NCBI RefSeq assembly: GCF_000342005.1
Contig: NZ_AOHO01000068.1
Span: 355,461 to 419,460 of the forward strand
Origin: Amycolatopsis decaplanina DSM 44594
GTDB taxonomy: Bacteria; Actinomycetota; Actinomycetes; Mycobacteriales; Pseudonocardiaceae
DNA length: 64,000 nucleotides
Reading direction: 5' to 3'
Part shown: positions 56,959 through 64,000 of the stretch, in pieces
Layout of the letters: each line of letters opens with the position of its first letter
How positions within the stretch are numbered: position 1 is the stretch's first letter
The notes under the pieces: model-generated
Database searches by the model: none
What the model saw: the letters and a program-made list of their open reading frames with translations, nothing else
Told to the model about the DNA's origin: nothing
Made by a program: the position numbers and the translations under genes

Positions 56959-57740
56959 GCACACTCCCCCGCACCGGCCACGCCGTCGCCGCCGACGGCA
57001 CCCGGCTGGCCTACCAGTGGCACGGCACGGGCAGGCCGCTCGTGCTGCTGGCCGGGCAGGCGAACGACCACACGTGGTGGGACCGCACGCGCGGGGACTT
57101 CCCGAGCACGATCACCATGGACTACCGCGGCACCGGCGCCAGTGACGCACCCGATTCCGCTTACTCCACACCGGGTTTCGCGGACGACCTGATCGCGGTC
57201 CTCGACGAACTCGGGGTCGGTGAAGCCGATGTCTACGGCACCTCGATGGGCGGCCGCGTCGCGCAGTGGGTCGCCGCGCGGTATCCCGGCCGGGTGCGGC
57301 GGCTGGTCCTCGGCTGCACCTCGCCGGGTGGCAAACACGGTGTCGAGCGGTCGAACGACGTGCGGCTGGCACTGGCGCGGCGGTCCTCGGCGGAGGCACG
57401 GGAGACGCTGGAGAACCTCATGTACACACCCGCCTGGCGAGCGGCCAATCCCGGTCCGTACCGGGTGCTGGGCGCGCATGGCATGCCACCGCACGCGGTG
57501 CGCGGGCATCTCGTCGCGAGCAACACCCACGACGCCTGGGACGTGCTTCCGGAGATCACCGCGCCCACCCTGGTCCTGCACGGCGACGACGACCTGCTCG
57601 CACCGCCCGCGAACGCGCCCCTCCTGACGGAGCGGATTCCCGACGCGCGGATGCATCTCTTCGCCGGGGCGCGGCACGCCTACTTCGACGAATGCCGCCC
57701 GAAATCGAGCGAGCTGGTGAGCGACTTCCTGGGTTGTTGA
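56955..57740 (+). CDS. Alpha/beta hydrolase (enol-lactonase-like)
   Basis: 261 residues from the ATG at 56955, preceded by AGGAGAAGG and overlapping the LysR stop. The catalytic triad is visible: GTSMGGR (nucleophile elbow S), the D in VLHGDDDLLAP and the H in FAGARHAYFDE. The N-terminal DGTRLAYQWHGTGRPLVLLAGQ is typical of the 3-oxoadipate enol-lactonase/epoxide hydrolase branch. The substrate is unknown. The stop codon falls within the TTGAGGGTAAGACAAA module of the repeat at 57738. Confidence 0.83.
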   Translation: MSTLPRTGHAVAADGTRLAYQWHGTGRPLVLLAGQANDHTWWDRTRGDFPSTITMDYRGTGASDAPDSAYSTPGFADDLIAVLDELGVGEADVYGTSMGGRVAQWVAARYPGRVRRLVLGCTSPGGKHGVERSNDVRLALARRSSAEARETLENLMYTPAWRAANPGPYRVLGAHGMPPHAVRGHLVASNTHDAWDVLPEITAPTLVLHGDDDLLAPPANAPLLTERIPDARMHLFAGARHAYFDECRPKSSELVSDFLGC

Positions 57741-57826
57741 GGGTAAGACAAACCTGGCGTGGTGTCGGAACGTGGTGGGGCTCGTGAGTGGTAAGGACGG
57801 TTCTAACCGTCCTTACCACTCACGAG
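57738..57826. repeat. 46-bp palindromic repeat, locus 4, with the TTGAG module
   Basis: The palindrome proper is 57781-57826 (22-bp arms, central CT). It is preceded at 57738-57770 by TTGAGGGTAAGACAAACCTG and further bases that match the left end of the 1061-1327 block. It lies between convergent genes and overlaps the hydrolase stop. Confidence 0.9.
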
Positions 57827-57846
57827 GTTACCGATTTCCGGCAACG

Positions 57847-58905
57847 CTAGCCGAGATCGAGCAGCCCCTGGGCACCGTTCTCCAGCTTCCGCGCGATGTC
57901 CACGGACCGGGGAAGCATGGTCGCCTCATAAACCCGGACGGCCTCGCCGACAGTGTCGGACCCGGCCAGCGCGAGGGCGAGTTCGCAGGCGTCGAGCATG
58001 GCCAGATTGACGCCGACACCGAGCGGTGGCATCAGATGGGCGGCATCGCCGAGCAGGGTCGCCCACGGCGTGTGCTCCCACGTGTGCGGGACGGGCAGGA
58101 CGAACAGCGGGCGGTCGACGTACGGCCCGTCGTTGTCGGTGATCATCCTCGACATCGACGGCGACCAGCCGGAGAAAGCGTCGAGCAGCCGAGTGCGGAT
58201 CTCCGAAGTGTCACTGGATCCGACCCAGTCCGCGGGCAGGCGCTGGATGATGTAGACCCGGATGTGGTCGCCGCTGTTGCGCTGGGCGAACAGGCACCGC
58301 TCGCCGTCGGCCGCCATCGCGCTGCCCTGGCCGACGAGTTCGGCGAGTTCGGGGTGCGCGTTCTCGACGTCGTCGAACCACGCCTCCAGGAAGGTGATCC
58401 CGGCATACTCGGGCACGGCCGCCGACACCGCCGGACGGACCCGTGACCACGCGCCGTCGGCACCGATGACCAGTTCCGTCTCGACCGTCGTTCCGTCCAC
58501 GAATCGAAGACGCCCGGGAGCCTCGACCCGTTCCAGGGTCCGTCCCCAGTGGACAGTGCCCGGGTCCAGCGAGTCGAGCAGCAGACCGCGCAGCTGACCG
58601 CGGTCGATCTCCGGTTTGAACAACTCCCCTTCGACAGGGACATGGTGCTCCAAGAGACGTCCGGCGGGATCCAGTTTGCGCATCTCCTGCCCTTCCGGGC
58701 GGGCGAGGGCGAAGAACTCGGCGAGAAGGCCGGCTTCACGCAGGGCCAGCTGCCCGTCGTCCGCGTGGAGGTCGAGGGTGCCGCCCTGGTTACGGGCCCG
58801 GGGATGGGGGTCGCGCTCGTAGACCGTCACGGGGACACCGTGTTTCTGCAGGATGCGGGCGCAGGTCAGGCCGCCGGGGCCCGCTCCGATGATGCTGATC
58901 GTCAT
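57847..58905 (-). CDS. TetX-like FAD-dependent monooxygenase
   Basis: 352 residues. FAD dinucleotide fold ISIIGAGPGGLTCARIL, then NQGGTLDLHADDGQLALREA, which tracks the GGTLDLH...GQ-x-A stretch of the tetracycline monooxygenase TetX. GQLRGLLLDSL is followed by the second FAD motif LLGDAAHLMPPLGVGVNLAM. Family: class A flavoprotein hydroxylases, subgroup of TetX and related antibiotic- or aromatic-modifying enzymes. The gene is divergent from a TetR regulator, the typical arrangement of inducible detoxification. Substrate specificity cannot be read; the loop after HLMPP is one residue shorter than in TetX as I recall it. Confidence 0.82.
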   Translation of the reverse strand: MTISIIGAGPGGLTCARILQKHGVPVTVYERDPHPRARNQGGTLDLHADDGQLALREAGLLAEFFALARPEGQEMRKLDPAGRLLEHHVPVEGELFKPEIDRGQLRGLLLDSLDPGTVHWGRTLERVEAPGRLRFVDGTTVETELVIGADGAWSRVRPAVSAAVPEYAGITFLEAWFDDVENAHPELAELVGQGSAMAADGERCLFAQRNSGDHIRVYIIQRLPADWVGSSDTSEIRTRLLDAFSGWSPSMSRMITDNDGPYVDRPLFVLPVPHTWEHTPWATLLGDAAHLMPPLGVGVNLAMLDACELALALAGSDTVGEAVRVYEATMLPRSVDIARKLENGAQGLLDLG

Positions 58906-58986
58906 GAGCCCAGAAAAGCAGAACGAGTTAAAAAGTGCAACGAGTCAACTTAGTGACCGTGACAACCAATGCGATAGAGTGCGCTC

Positions 58987-59550
58987 ATGGAGACACCGGG
59001 ACGGCGTGAACGCAAGAAGGCGGCCACCCGCCAGGCATTGGCGGACGCCGCGCTGAACCTGTTCCTGGAGCGGGGTTACGACCAGGTGAGCATCCGCGAC
59101 ATCGCCGAGGCGGCCGACGTCTCGACGACGACGCTGTTCAAGCACTTCCCCGGCAAGGAAGCGCTGGTCTTCGACGAGTCGCAGGACCGCGAAGAACGCC
59201 TGATCGCCGCCGTCCGGGAGCGCGAAAACGGCCAAAGCATCGTCGAGGCGTTGCGCGAGTACGTGCTCGCCACGTGGCTCCCCCTCACGACGCACCCCCA
59301 GTACGCCGAATTCACCGCGCTGGTGAGCGGCACCCCCGCACTTCAGGAGTACGGCGAGCGCATGTGGACCCGGCACGCCGCGGCCCTCGGCGTCGCCATC
59401 GCCGAAGAGACCGGCGTGGACTTCGACGACATCGCCTGCCGCGCGCTCGCGCGTTTCGTACTGGACATTCCGGCACTCACCCGGGGCCGCCCGGATCCGC
59501 GGGAGGACGTCGAGAAGATCTTCGATCTCCTCGAACGAGGCTGGCGTTAG
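58987..59550 (+). CDS. TetR-family regulator divergent to the TetX-like gene
   Basis: 187 residues. TetR_N: TRQALADAALNLFLERGYDQVSIRDIAEAADVSTTTLFKHFPGKEALVF (TLFKHF end of the recognition helix). The C-terminus is a standard short ligand domain. The 81-bp gap to the monooxygenase gene is AT-rich and contains direct repeats AACGAGTTAA / AACGAGTCAA plus a TTGACT -35-like element on the minus strand, where this repressor should act. Its last 4 bp overlap the end of the convergent terC-like gene. Confidence 0.87.
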   Translation: METPGRRERKKAATRQALADAALNLFLERGYDQVSIRDIAEAADVSTTTLFKHFPGKEALVFDESQDREERLIAAVRERENGQSIVEALREYVLATWLPLTTHPQYAEFTALVSGTPALQEYGERMWTRHAAALGVAIAEETGVDFDDIACRALARFVLDIPALTRGRPDPREDVEKIFDLLERGWR

Positions 59551-60548
59551 TCCTCTTCGAGACGGGAGCCGCGCAGCGAGCCCGGATGCGCCTTGGCGGA
59601 GGGATCCTTGCGGGTCTTGAGCAGGCTCGCCACCGTCACCACGACGAGGATGCCGATGATCACCGCGAGGCTGACCGGTGTCGAGATCTCCGGAACGTTC
59701 TCGTCGATGTCCACATGGGCCCAGTGCAGGATCAGCTTGATCCCGATGAACCCGAGGATCACCGCGAGCCCGGCCGACAGGTACACCAGGCGATCGAGCA
59801 GACCCTTCACCAGGAAGTACAGCGCGCGCAGGCCCAGCAGGGCGAAGGCGTTGGCCGCGAAGACCAGGTACGGCTCGTCGGTGACGCCGAAGACCGCGGG
59901 GATCGAGTCCAGCGCGAACAGCAGGTCGATCCCGCCGATCGCGAGCAGCACCACCACAAGCGGCGTGCCGACACGCTTTCCCTCAAGCCTGGTGAACAGC
60001 TTGCCGCCGTCGTATTCGGTGGACAGCGGCAGCAGGCGGCGCGCGGTCCGCACCACCACGTTGTTCTCGACGTCGGGATCCTCGTCGCGGTGCCGGAACA
60101 GCTGGATCCCGGTGTAGATCAGCAGTAACCCGAACAGCAGGAACATGAAGGAGAATAAGGAAAGCAGCGTGGCGCCGAGCGCGATGAAGATCGCGCGCAT
60201 GATCAGCGCGACGACGATGCCGAACGTGAGCACCTTGTGCTGGTGTTCCTCGGGTACCGCGAAAGTGCTCATGATGATCACGAAGACGAAGAGATTGTCG
60301 ACCGACAAGCTCTTCTCGACGATGTAACCCGCGAAGTACTGCTGCCCGAAGTCGCCACCGTGAGCCAGCGTCAGCCAGACGCCGAACGCCACCGCGACCA
60401 GGATGTAGCCGATCGACCAGGCCACCGCCTCGCCGAAGCCGACCTTGTGCGGCCGCACGGCCGCGAGGATGAGATCGAGCGCCAGGAGCCCGAGCACCAG
60501 CCCGATCGTGACGGTCCACGTGAGGCCATCGATCTGGAGCATCCGCAC
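59547..60548 (-). CDS. TerC-family membrane protein
   Basis: 333 residues, nine or so membrane helices. The TerC hallmarks are VEKSLSVDNLFVFVII (S-x-D-N in helix 3) and IGGIDLLFALDSIPAVFGVT (D-x-x-F-A-x-D-S-x-P). TerC/Alx proteins act in metal homeostasis, notably Mn2+ export or loading of exported proteins, and in tellurite resistance. The C-terminus is basic and cytoplasmic. It is 33 bp downstream of the LysR gene on the same strand, so possibly the last gene of the tdh-kbl-lysR run; no yybP-type riboswitch lies in front of it. Confidence 0.87.
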   Translation of the reverse strand: MRMLQIDGLTWTVTIGLVLGLLALDLILAAVRPHKVGFGEAVAWSIGYILVAVAFGVWLTLAHGGDFGQQYFAGYIVEKSLSVDNLFVFVIIMSTFAVPEEHQHKVLTFGIVVALIMRAIFIALGATLLSLFSFMFLLFGLLLIYTGIQLFRHRDEDPDVENNVVVRTARRLLPLSTEYDGGKLFTRLEGKRVGTPLVVVLLAIGGIDLLFALDSIPAVFGVTDEPYLVFAANAFALLGLRALYFLVKGLLDRLVYLSAGLAVILGFIGIKLILHWAHVDIDENVPEISTPVSLAVIIGILVVVTVASLLKTRKDPSAKAHPGSLRGSRLEED

Positions 60549-60581
60549 CCTGTCTTTCCTCCGACGGCAGGTGCCAAGATC

Positions 60582-61496
60582 TTAAGTGCGACTCTCCCGG
60601 TCCGCATTCGCATGACCCGGCGCCGCGTCCAGCAGTGCGGCGAGCACGGTCTTGAGCAGCGGGTGGTCCGCGCTCCCCCGCCGGACGGCGGCGAACACGC
60701 GGCGCAGCGGCGGTTCGCCGCGCAACGGGACGGCGACAGCGCCGGGAACGGCGGTGAAAGCGTTGCGCGGCACCAGCGCCACCCCCTCGCCCGCGGCGAC
60801 CAGGGTGGTGATCGCGTGGAAGTCGTCGGAGACGTGCCGGATCTCCGGGTTGGCGCAGACGATCATCAGCACGTCGCGGCACGGATTCCCGGGTTTCGGC
60901 GCGATCCACTCGTCGTCGGCGAGTTCGTCGATGTCCACTTCGGACGCTCCGGCGAGCCGGTGCGCGGTGGGCAGCACGACGTCGAACGGCTCCACGTACA
61001 ACGGGAACCGGGTGAGCCTGCTTTCATCCGTCCGAGGCGAGAGCCGGTATTCCTCGGTGATCGCCAGATCGACCTCACCGTCGAGCAGCAGCGGGATGCT
61101 CGCGTGCCCCTCGACGTCCTGCACCTGCAGGGTCACCCCTGGCGAGCCGGCGCGCAACGAGGCGATCGCCGGCGCGACGACCATCGTGATCGCGGAGGCG
61201 AAACTCGCCAGCCGCACCATCCCCCGGACGCCGGAATCGAGCGCGGCCAGCGTGGCCCGCGCCCGTTCCAGTTCGGCGGCGACGGCGTTGGCGTGCACCA
61301 CCATCAGTTCACCGGCGGGGGTCAGCGAAACCCGCCTGCCCCACCGGCGGAGCAGCTGCTGGCCGCACTCGGCTTCGAGCGCGGCCAGCTGCTGGGACAC
61401 CGCGGACGGCGTCAGGTGCAGCGCCTGTCCCGCCGCCGTCACGGTGCCGTGGTCGGCGAGGGCACGCAGCACGCGCAGCCGTCGCGGATCGATCAT
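60582..61496 (-). CDS. LysR-family regulator at the end of the threonine operon
   Basis: 304 residues. The helix-turn-helix is IDPRRLRVLRALADHGTVTAAGQALHLTPSAVSQQLAALEAECG. The effector domain begins around residue 95 (RLASFASAITMVVAPAIASLRAG), and NPCRDVLMIVCANPE contributes two cysteines unusual for the family. The start overlaps the kbl stop by 4 bp, so it is translated in the same operon. It may adjust threonine or glycine use, or act on the terC gene that follows. Confidence 0.85.
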   Translation of the reverse strand: MIDPRRLRVLRALADHGTVTAAGQALHLTPSAVSQQLAALEAECGQQLLRRWGRRVSLTPAGELMVVHANAVAAELERARATLAALDSGVRGMVRLASFASAITMVVAPAIASLRAGSPGVTLQVQDVEGHASIPLLLDGEVDLAITEEYRLSPRTDESRLTRFPLYVEPFDVVLPTAHRLAGASEVDIDELADDEWIAPKPGNPCRDVLMIVCANPEIRHVSDDFHAITTLVAAGEGVALVPRNAFTAVPGAVAVPLRGEPPLRRVFAAVRRGSADHPLLKTVLAALLDAAPGHANADRESRT

Positions 61497-62674
61497 TCGT
61501 CCATCATGGACCTTGCCGCCACGAACGCGTCGACCGCACGGTCGACGTCGTCGGTCGAGTGCGCCGCCGACATCTGCGTCCGGATGCGGGCCTTCCCGTG
61601 CGGCACCACCGGGTACGAGAAACCGATCACGTAGATGCCCTGGTCGAGCAGCAGATCCGCCATCTTGCCCGCCTTGGCGGCGTCACCGATCATCACCGGG
61701 ATGATGGGGTGCTCACCCGGCAGCAGGTCGAAGCCCGCTTCGGTCATCCGGCGCCGGAACAGCTCGGTGTTGGCGCGCAGTTTGCCCAGCAACTCGCTCG
61801 AGGAGTCCAGCAGTTCCAGCGTGGCGAGCGCGGCCGCGGTGATCGACGGCGCGAGCGAGTTCGAGAACAGGTACGGCCGCGAACGCTGCCGCAGCATCTC
61901 GACGATCTCCGCGCGGCCCGAGGTGTAGCCGCCGCTCGCACCGCCCAGCGCCTTGCCGAGGGTGCCGGTCAGCACGTCGACCTTGTCCTGCACGCCGAAC
62001 AGCTCCGGCGTACCGCGTCCGGTCGGACCGGTGAAGCCGACGGCGTGCGAGTCGTCCACCATCACCAGCGCGTCGTAGCGCTCGGCCAGCGCACAGATCT
62101 CGTCGAGCGGCGCGAGGTAGCCGTCCATCGAGAACACGCCGTCGGTGGCGATCATCCGGTACCGCGCGCCGGACGCCTCCTTCAGCCGGGCCTCCAGGTC
62201 CGCGACGTCACGGTTGCGGTAGCGCATCCGCTTCGCCTTGCACAGCCGGACGCCGTCGATGATCGACGCGTGGTTGAGCTCGTCGGAGATGATGACGTCC
62301 TGGTCGGTCAACAGCGTCTCGAAGAGCCCGGCGTTGGCGTCGAAACAGGAGCTGTAGAGGATCGTGTCCTCGGTGCCGAGGAACTCCGACAGCTTCGCCT
62401 CGAGTTCCTTGTGCGGCTGCTGGGTCCCGCAGATGAACCGCACCGACGCCATGCCGAAACCCCAGCGGTCCAGCGCCTCTTGCGCGGCCTTGATCAGCTT
62501 GGGGTGGTCGGCGAGGCCGAGGTAGTTGTTGGCGCAGAAGTTGAGGACGTCGCCGTCGCCGACGCTGACCGAAGCCCGTTGCGGTCCCTGGATCACCCGC
62601 TCGCCCTTGTACAGCCCGGCTTCCCGGATCTCGGCGAGCCCGGCCTTGAGGTCGTCGCGCATCGCGCCGTACAT
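61493..62674 (-). CDS. kbl: 2-amino-3-ketobutyrate CoA ligase (glycine C-acetyltransferase)
   Basis: 393 residues from the ATG at 62674, which overlaps the tdh stop (ATGA). PLP-dependent alpha-oxoamine synthase: FCANNYLGLADHPKLIKAA, VRFICGTQQPHKELE, DELNHASIIDGVRL, VMVDDSHAVGFTGPTGRG (aspartate and histidine for PLP) and GTLGKALGGASGGYTSG, where the lysine binds PLP. It cleaves 2-amino-3-ketobutyrate with CoA to glycine and acetyl-CoA, the second step of threonine degradation. The pair with tdh makes the classical pathway. Cytoplasmic. Confidence 0.95.
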   Translation of the reverse strand: MYGAMRDDLKAGLAEIREAGLYKGERVIQGPQRASVSVGDGDVLNFCANNYLGLADHPKLIKAAQEALDRWGFGMASVRFICGTQQPHKELEAKLSEFLGTEDTILYSSCFDANAGLFETLLTDQDVIISDELNHASIIDGVRLCKAKRMRYRNRDVADLEARLKEASGARYRMIATDGVFSMDGYLAPLDEICALAERYDALVMVDDSHAVGFTGPTGRGTPELFGVQDKVDVLTGTLGKALGGASGGYTSGRAEIVEMLRQRSRPYLFSNSLAPSITAAALATLELLDSSSELLGKLRANTELFRRRMTEAGFDLLPGEHPIIPVMIGDAAKAGKMADLLLDQGIYVIGFSYPVVPHGKARIRTQMSAAHSTDDVDRAVDAFVAARSMMDE

Positions 62675-63705
62675 CAGTTCTCCGTCCAATCCAGAATGAC
62701 CTTGCCGCAGCGGCCTTCCCTGGCCGTCGCGAACGCCTTCTCGTATTCGGTGTAGCCGAACCGGTGGGTGATCACCGGCGAGATGTCCAGCCCGGCCTGC
62801 AGCAGCACGGACATCGAGTACCACGTCTCGAACATCTCGCGCCCGTAGATTCCCTTGATCTGGATCATCTTGAGCACCACGGACGCGATGTCGACCGACA
62901 CGTCGGAAGCGGGAAGGCCGAGCAGCGCGACGCGGCCACCGTGCGACATGTTGGAGATCATGTCGCGCAGCGCCTCGGGCCGCCCGCTCATCTCCATGCC
63001 GACGTCGAAGCCCTCGGCCATGCCGAGCCGCTGCTGCGCGTCGGCGATGGTCGCGGAGGAGACGTCCAGCGCGAGGTCGACGCCGACCTTGCGGGCCAGT
63101 TCCAGCCGGTGCTCGCTGACGTCGGTGACGACGACGTTGCGCGCGCCCGCGTGGCGCGCGATGGCGGCGGCCATGATCCCGATCGGGCCGGCCCCGGTGA
63201 CCAGCACATCCTCACCGATGACGGGGAAGGACAGCGCGGTGTGCACGGCGTTGCCGAGCGGGTCGAAGATCGCGGCGATGTCGAGGTCGACCTTGGTGCG
63301 GTGCACCCAGGCGTTCTGCTCGGGCAGGACGGCGTACTGCGCGAAGGCACCGTCGGTGTGCACGCCGAGGCCCTTGGTCCTGGCGCACAGGTGGCGCCGC
63401 CCGGCCTTGCAGTTGCGGCAGCTTCCGCAGACCAGGTGTCCCTCGCCGCTGACCAGGTCGCCCACCTTGACAGTGGTCACCGACCGGCCGATCTCGACCA
63501 CCTCGCCGACGAACTCGTGCCCGATGACCAGCGGCGCGGCGATGGTGCGCGCGGCCCAGTCGTCCCAGGAGTCGATGTGCAGATCGGTGCCGCAGATCCC
63601 TGCGCGCAGCACTCGGACCGCGACGTCACCCGCGCCGACGACCGGGTCCGGCACGTCGGTGAGTTCAAGCCCTGGTGCTCGGTCGGCTTTGACCAATGCC
63701 TTCAT
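62674..63705 (-). CDS. tdh: L-threonine 3-dehydrogenase
   Basis: 343 residues from the ATG at 63705 (the longer frame to 63894 runs into unrelated sequence). Zinc-dependent MDR fold: GICGTDLHIDSWDDWA (catalytic Zn cysteine), VIGHEFVGEVVEIG (H-E Zn ligands), the structural zinc lobe CGSCRNCKAGRRHLC (four cysteines), and the NAD site VLVTGAGPIGIMAAAIA with VVVTDVSEHRLELA. It oxidises threonine to 2-amino-3-ketobutyrate, the substrate of the coupled kbl product. It heads the tdh-kbl-lysR run. Its promoter lies in the 60 bp between 63706 and the TetR remnant. Confidence 0.95.
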   Translation of the reverse strand: MKALVKADRAPGLELTDVPDPVVGAGDVAVRVLRAGICGTDLHIDSWDDWAARTIAAPLVIGHEFVGEVVEIGRSVTTVKVGDLVSGEGHLVCGSCRNCKAGRRHLCARTKGLGVHTDGAFAQYAVLPEQNAWVHRTKVDLDIAAIFDPLGNAVHTALSFPVIGEDVLVTGAGPIGIMAAAIARHAGARNVVVTDVSEHRLELARKVGVDLALDVSSATIADAQQRLGMAEGFDVGMEMSGRPEALRDMISNMSHGGRVALLGLPASDVSVDIASVVLKMIQIKGIYGREMFETWYSMSVLLQAGLDISPVITHRFGYTEYEKAFATAREGRCGKVILDWTEN

Positions 63706-63764
63706 GGCGCGAAGTCTGGTCCGCCCGTGCTGTTCAGTCCATCGCGAGTTTCTGAAATCCCTCG

Positions 63765-63857
63765 TTAGCGTGCCTTCACAAGAGTGGCCACTCCATCGAG
63801 CAACCGCGCCAGCCCGAAGGCGTAGGCGTGCTCGGGATCGTGAGCGCCGTTGTGGGC
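63765..63857 (-). pseudogene. C-terminal scrap of a TetR-family regulator
   Basis: About 30 codons end in EHAYAFGLARLLDGVATLVK followed by AR and a stop at 63765. This is the closing helix of TetR_C regulators (F-G-L-x-R-L-L-D-G). Beyond 63857 the frame no longer looks like TetR. The gene was probably cut off by deletion or insertion. On the plus strand, 63856-63919 reads GPVLAAIFLPPAAKRYRALDR to a stop, which could be a transporter tail (weak). Confidence 0.5.
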
Positions 63858-63919
63858 CTGTGCTCGCGGCGATCTTCCTGCCGCCGGCAGCCAAGCGATA
63901 CCGCGCGCTGGACCGGTAA

Positions 63920-64000
63920 GTCGCGTTAGAGCCTGTCTTTGATGCCGGTTGCGGGTATGGGTCGGGCCTCTGCTAGTGATCTTGACACCACATCTCGATC
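63920..64000. other. Window edge, possible insertion-sequence end
   Basis: The TetR fragment is followed at 63928 by AGAGCCTGTCTTTGATGCCG. The GAGCCTGTC start resembles inverted-repeat ends of some actinobacterial insertion sequences. The element, if any, lies outside the window. Confidence 0.2.

Overview
The window is high-GC actinobacterial chromosome, most likely Amycolatopsis or another Pseudonocardiaceae member. The evidence is the strong GC bias at third codon positions, frequent GTG starts, ATGA and GTGA gene overlaps, an MptB-type mannosyltransferase, mycothiol-type DinB/MDMPI proteins, an LAVTG (class E) sortase substrate, a guanidine-III riboswitch and many one-component regulators. 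Genus assignment is inference. I saw no rRNA, tRNA, CRISPR array or biosynthetic megasynthase.

Layout. 0-5 kb: the 3' end of a glycerol kinase fused in frame to a hemerythrin domain, a small ACT-domain protein, a Tat-exported purple acid phosphatase with an apparently leaderless promoter, a serine hydrolase remnant, a MerR regulator and a secreted AcpA-type phosphatase. 5-13 kb: MFS exporter plus beta-propeller lipoprotein-like protein, a VanZ-like protein, a davA-davB-like pair (amino acid 2-monooxygenase plus amidase) and an acyltransferase-3/SGNH protein. 13-20 kb: DinB protein with divergent WYL regulator, an NTF2-flavin monooxygenase with divergent GAF regulator, a cation/proton antiporter and an SRPBCC protein. 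20-29 kb: a molybdopterin oxidoreductase lacking the fourth Fe-S cysteine with a small helical partner, a DUF4230 protein, mptB, a TetR/SRPBCC pair, a LysR/MFS pair, and a Gdx-type SMR guanidinium exporter behind a guanidine-III riboswitch. 29-39 kb: a streptogrisin-type protease with a chitin-binding tail, LysR, a two-TM PLD-like protein, a second antiporter, a fused SecDF, a TetR/rhodanese pair, an MDMPI protein and a frameshifted RidA gene.

39-50 kb holds the most conspicuous locus: a 2126-residue DUF11-repeat surface protein ending in LAVTG, whose 128-residue modules are nearly identical; upstream of it a LuxR-family LAL regulator; and a two-gene secreted C70 cysteine protease/membrane-anchored partner operon. 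50-55 kb is a mymA-like operon (patatin, SDR, Baeyer-Villiger monooxygenase) with a divergent TetR, then AraC. 55-64 kb: an acyl-CoA dehydrogenase remnant, a LysR-hydrolase operon, a TetX-like flavin monooxygenase with divergent TetR, a tdh-kbl-lysR-terC run and the C-terminal scrap of a TetR gene at the edge.

Running through the intergenic spaces is a set of palindromic repeats. A 46-bp near-perfect palindrome occurs intact at four loci and split open at a fifth. A second GTCGCGAAAG dyad family occurs twice. There is one perfect 26-bp-arm palindrome, and one 267-bp block has MITE-like terminal inverted repeats. These repeats, the guanidine-III riboswitch with its exporter, the kinase-hemerythrin fusion, the giant repeat adhesin and the TetX-like pair are the points most worth following up.
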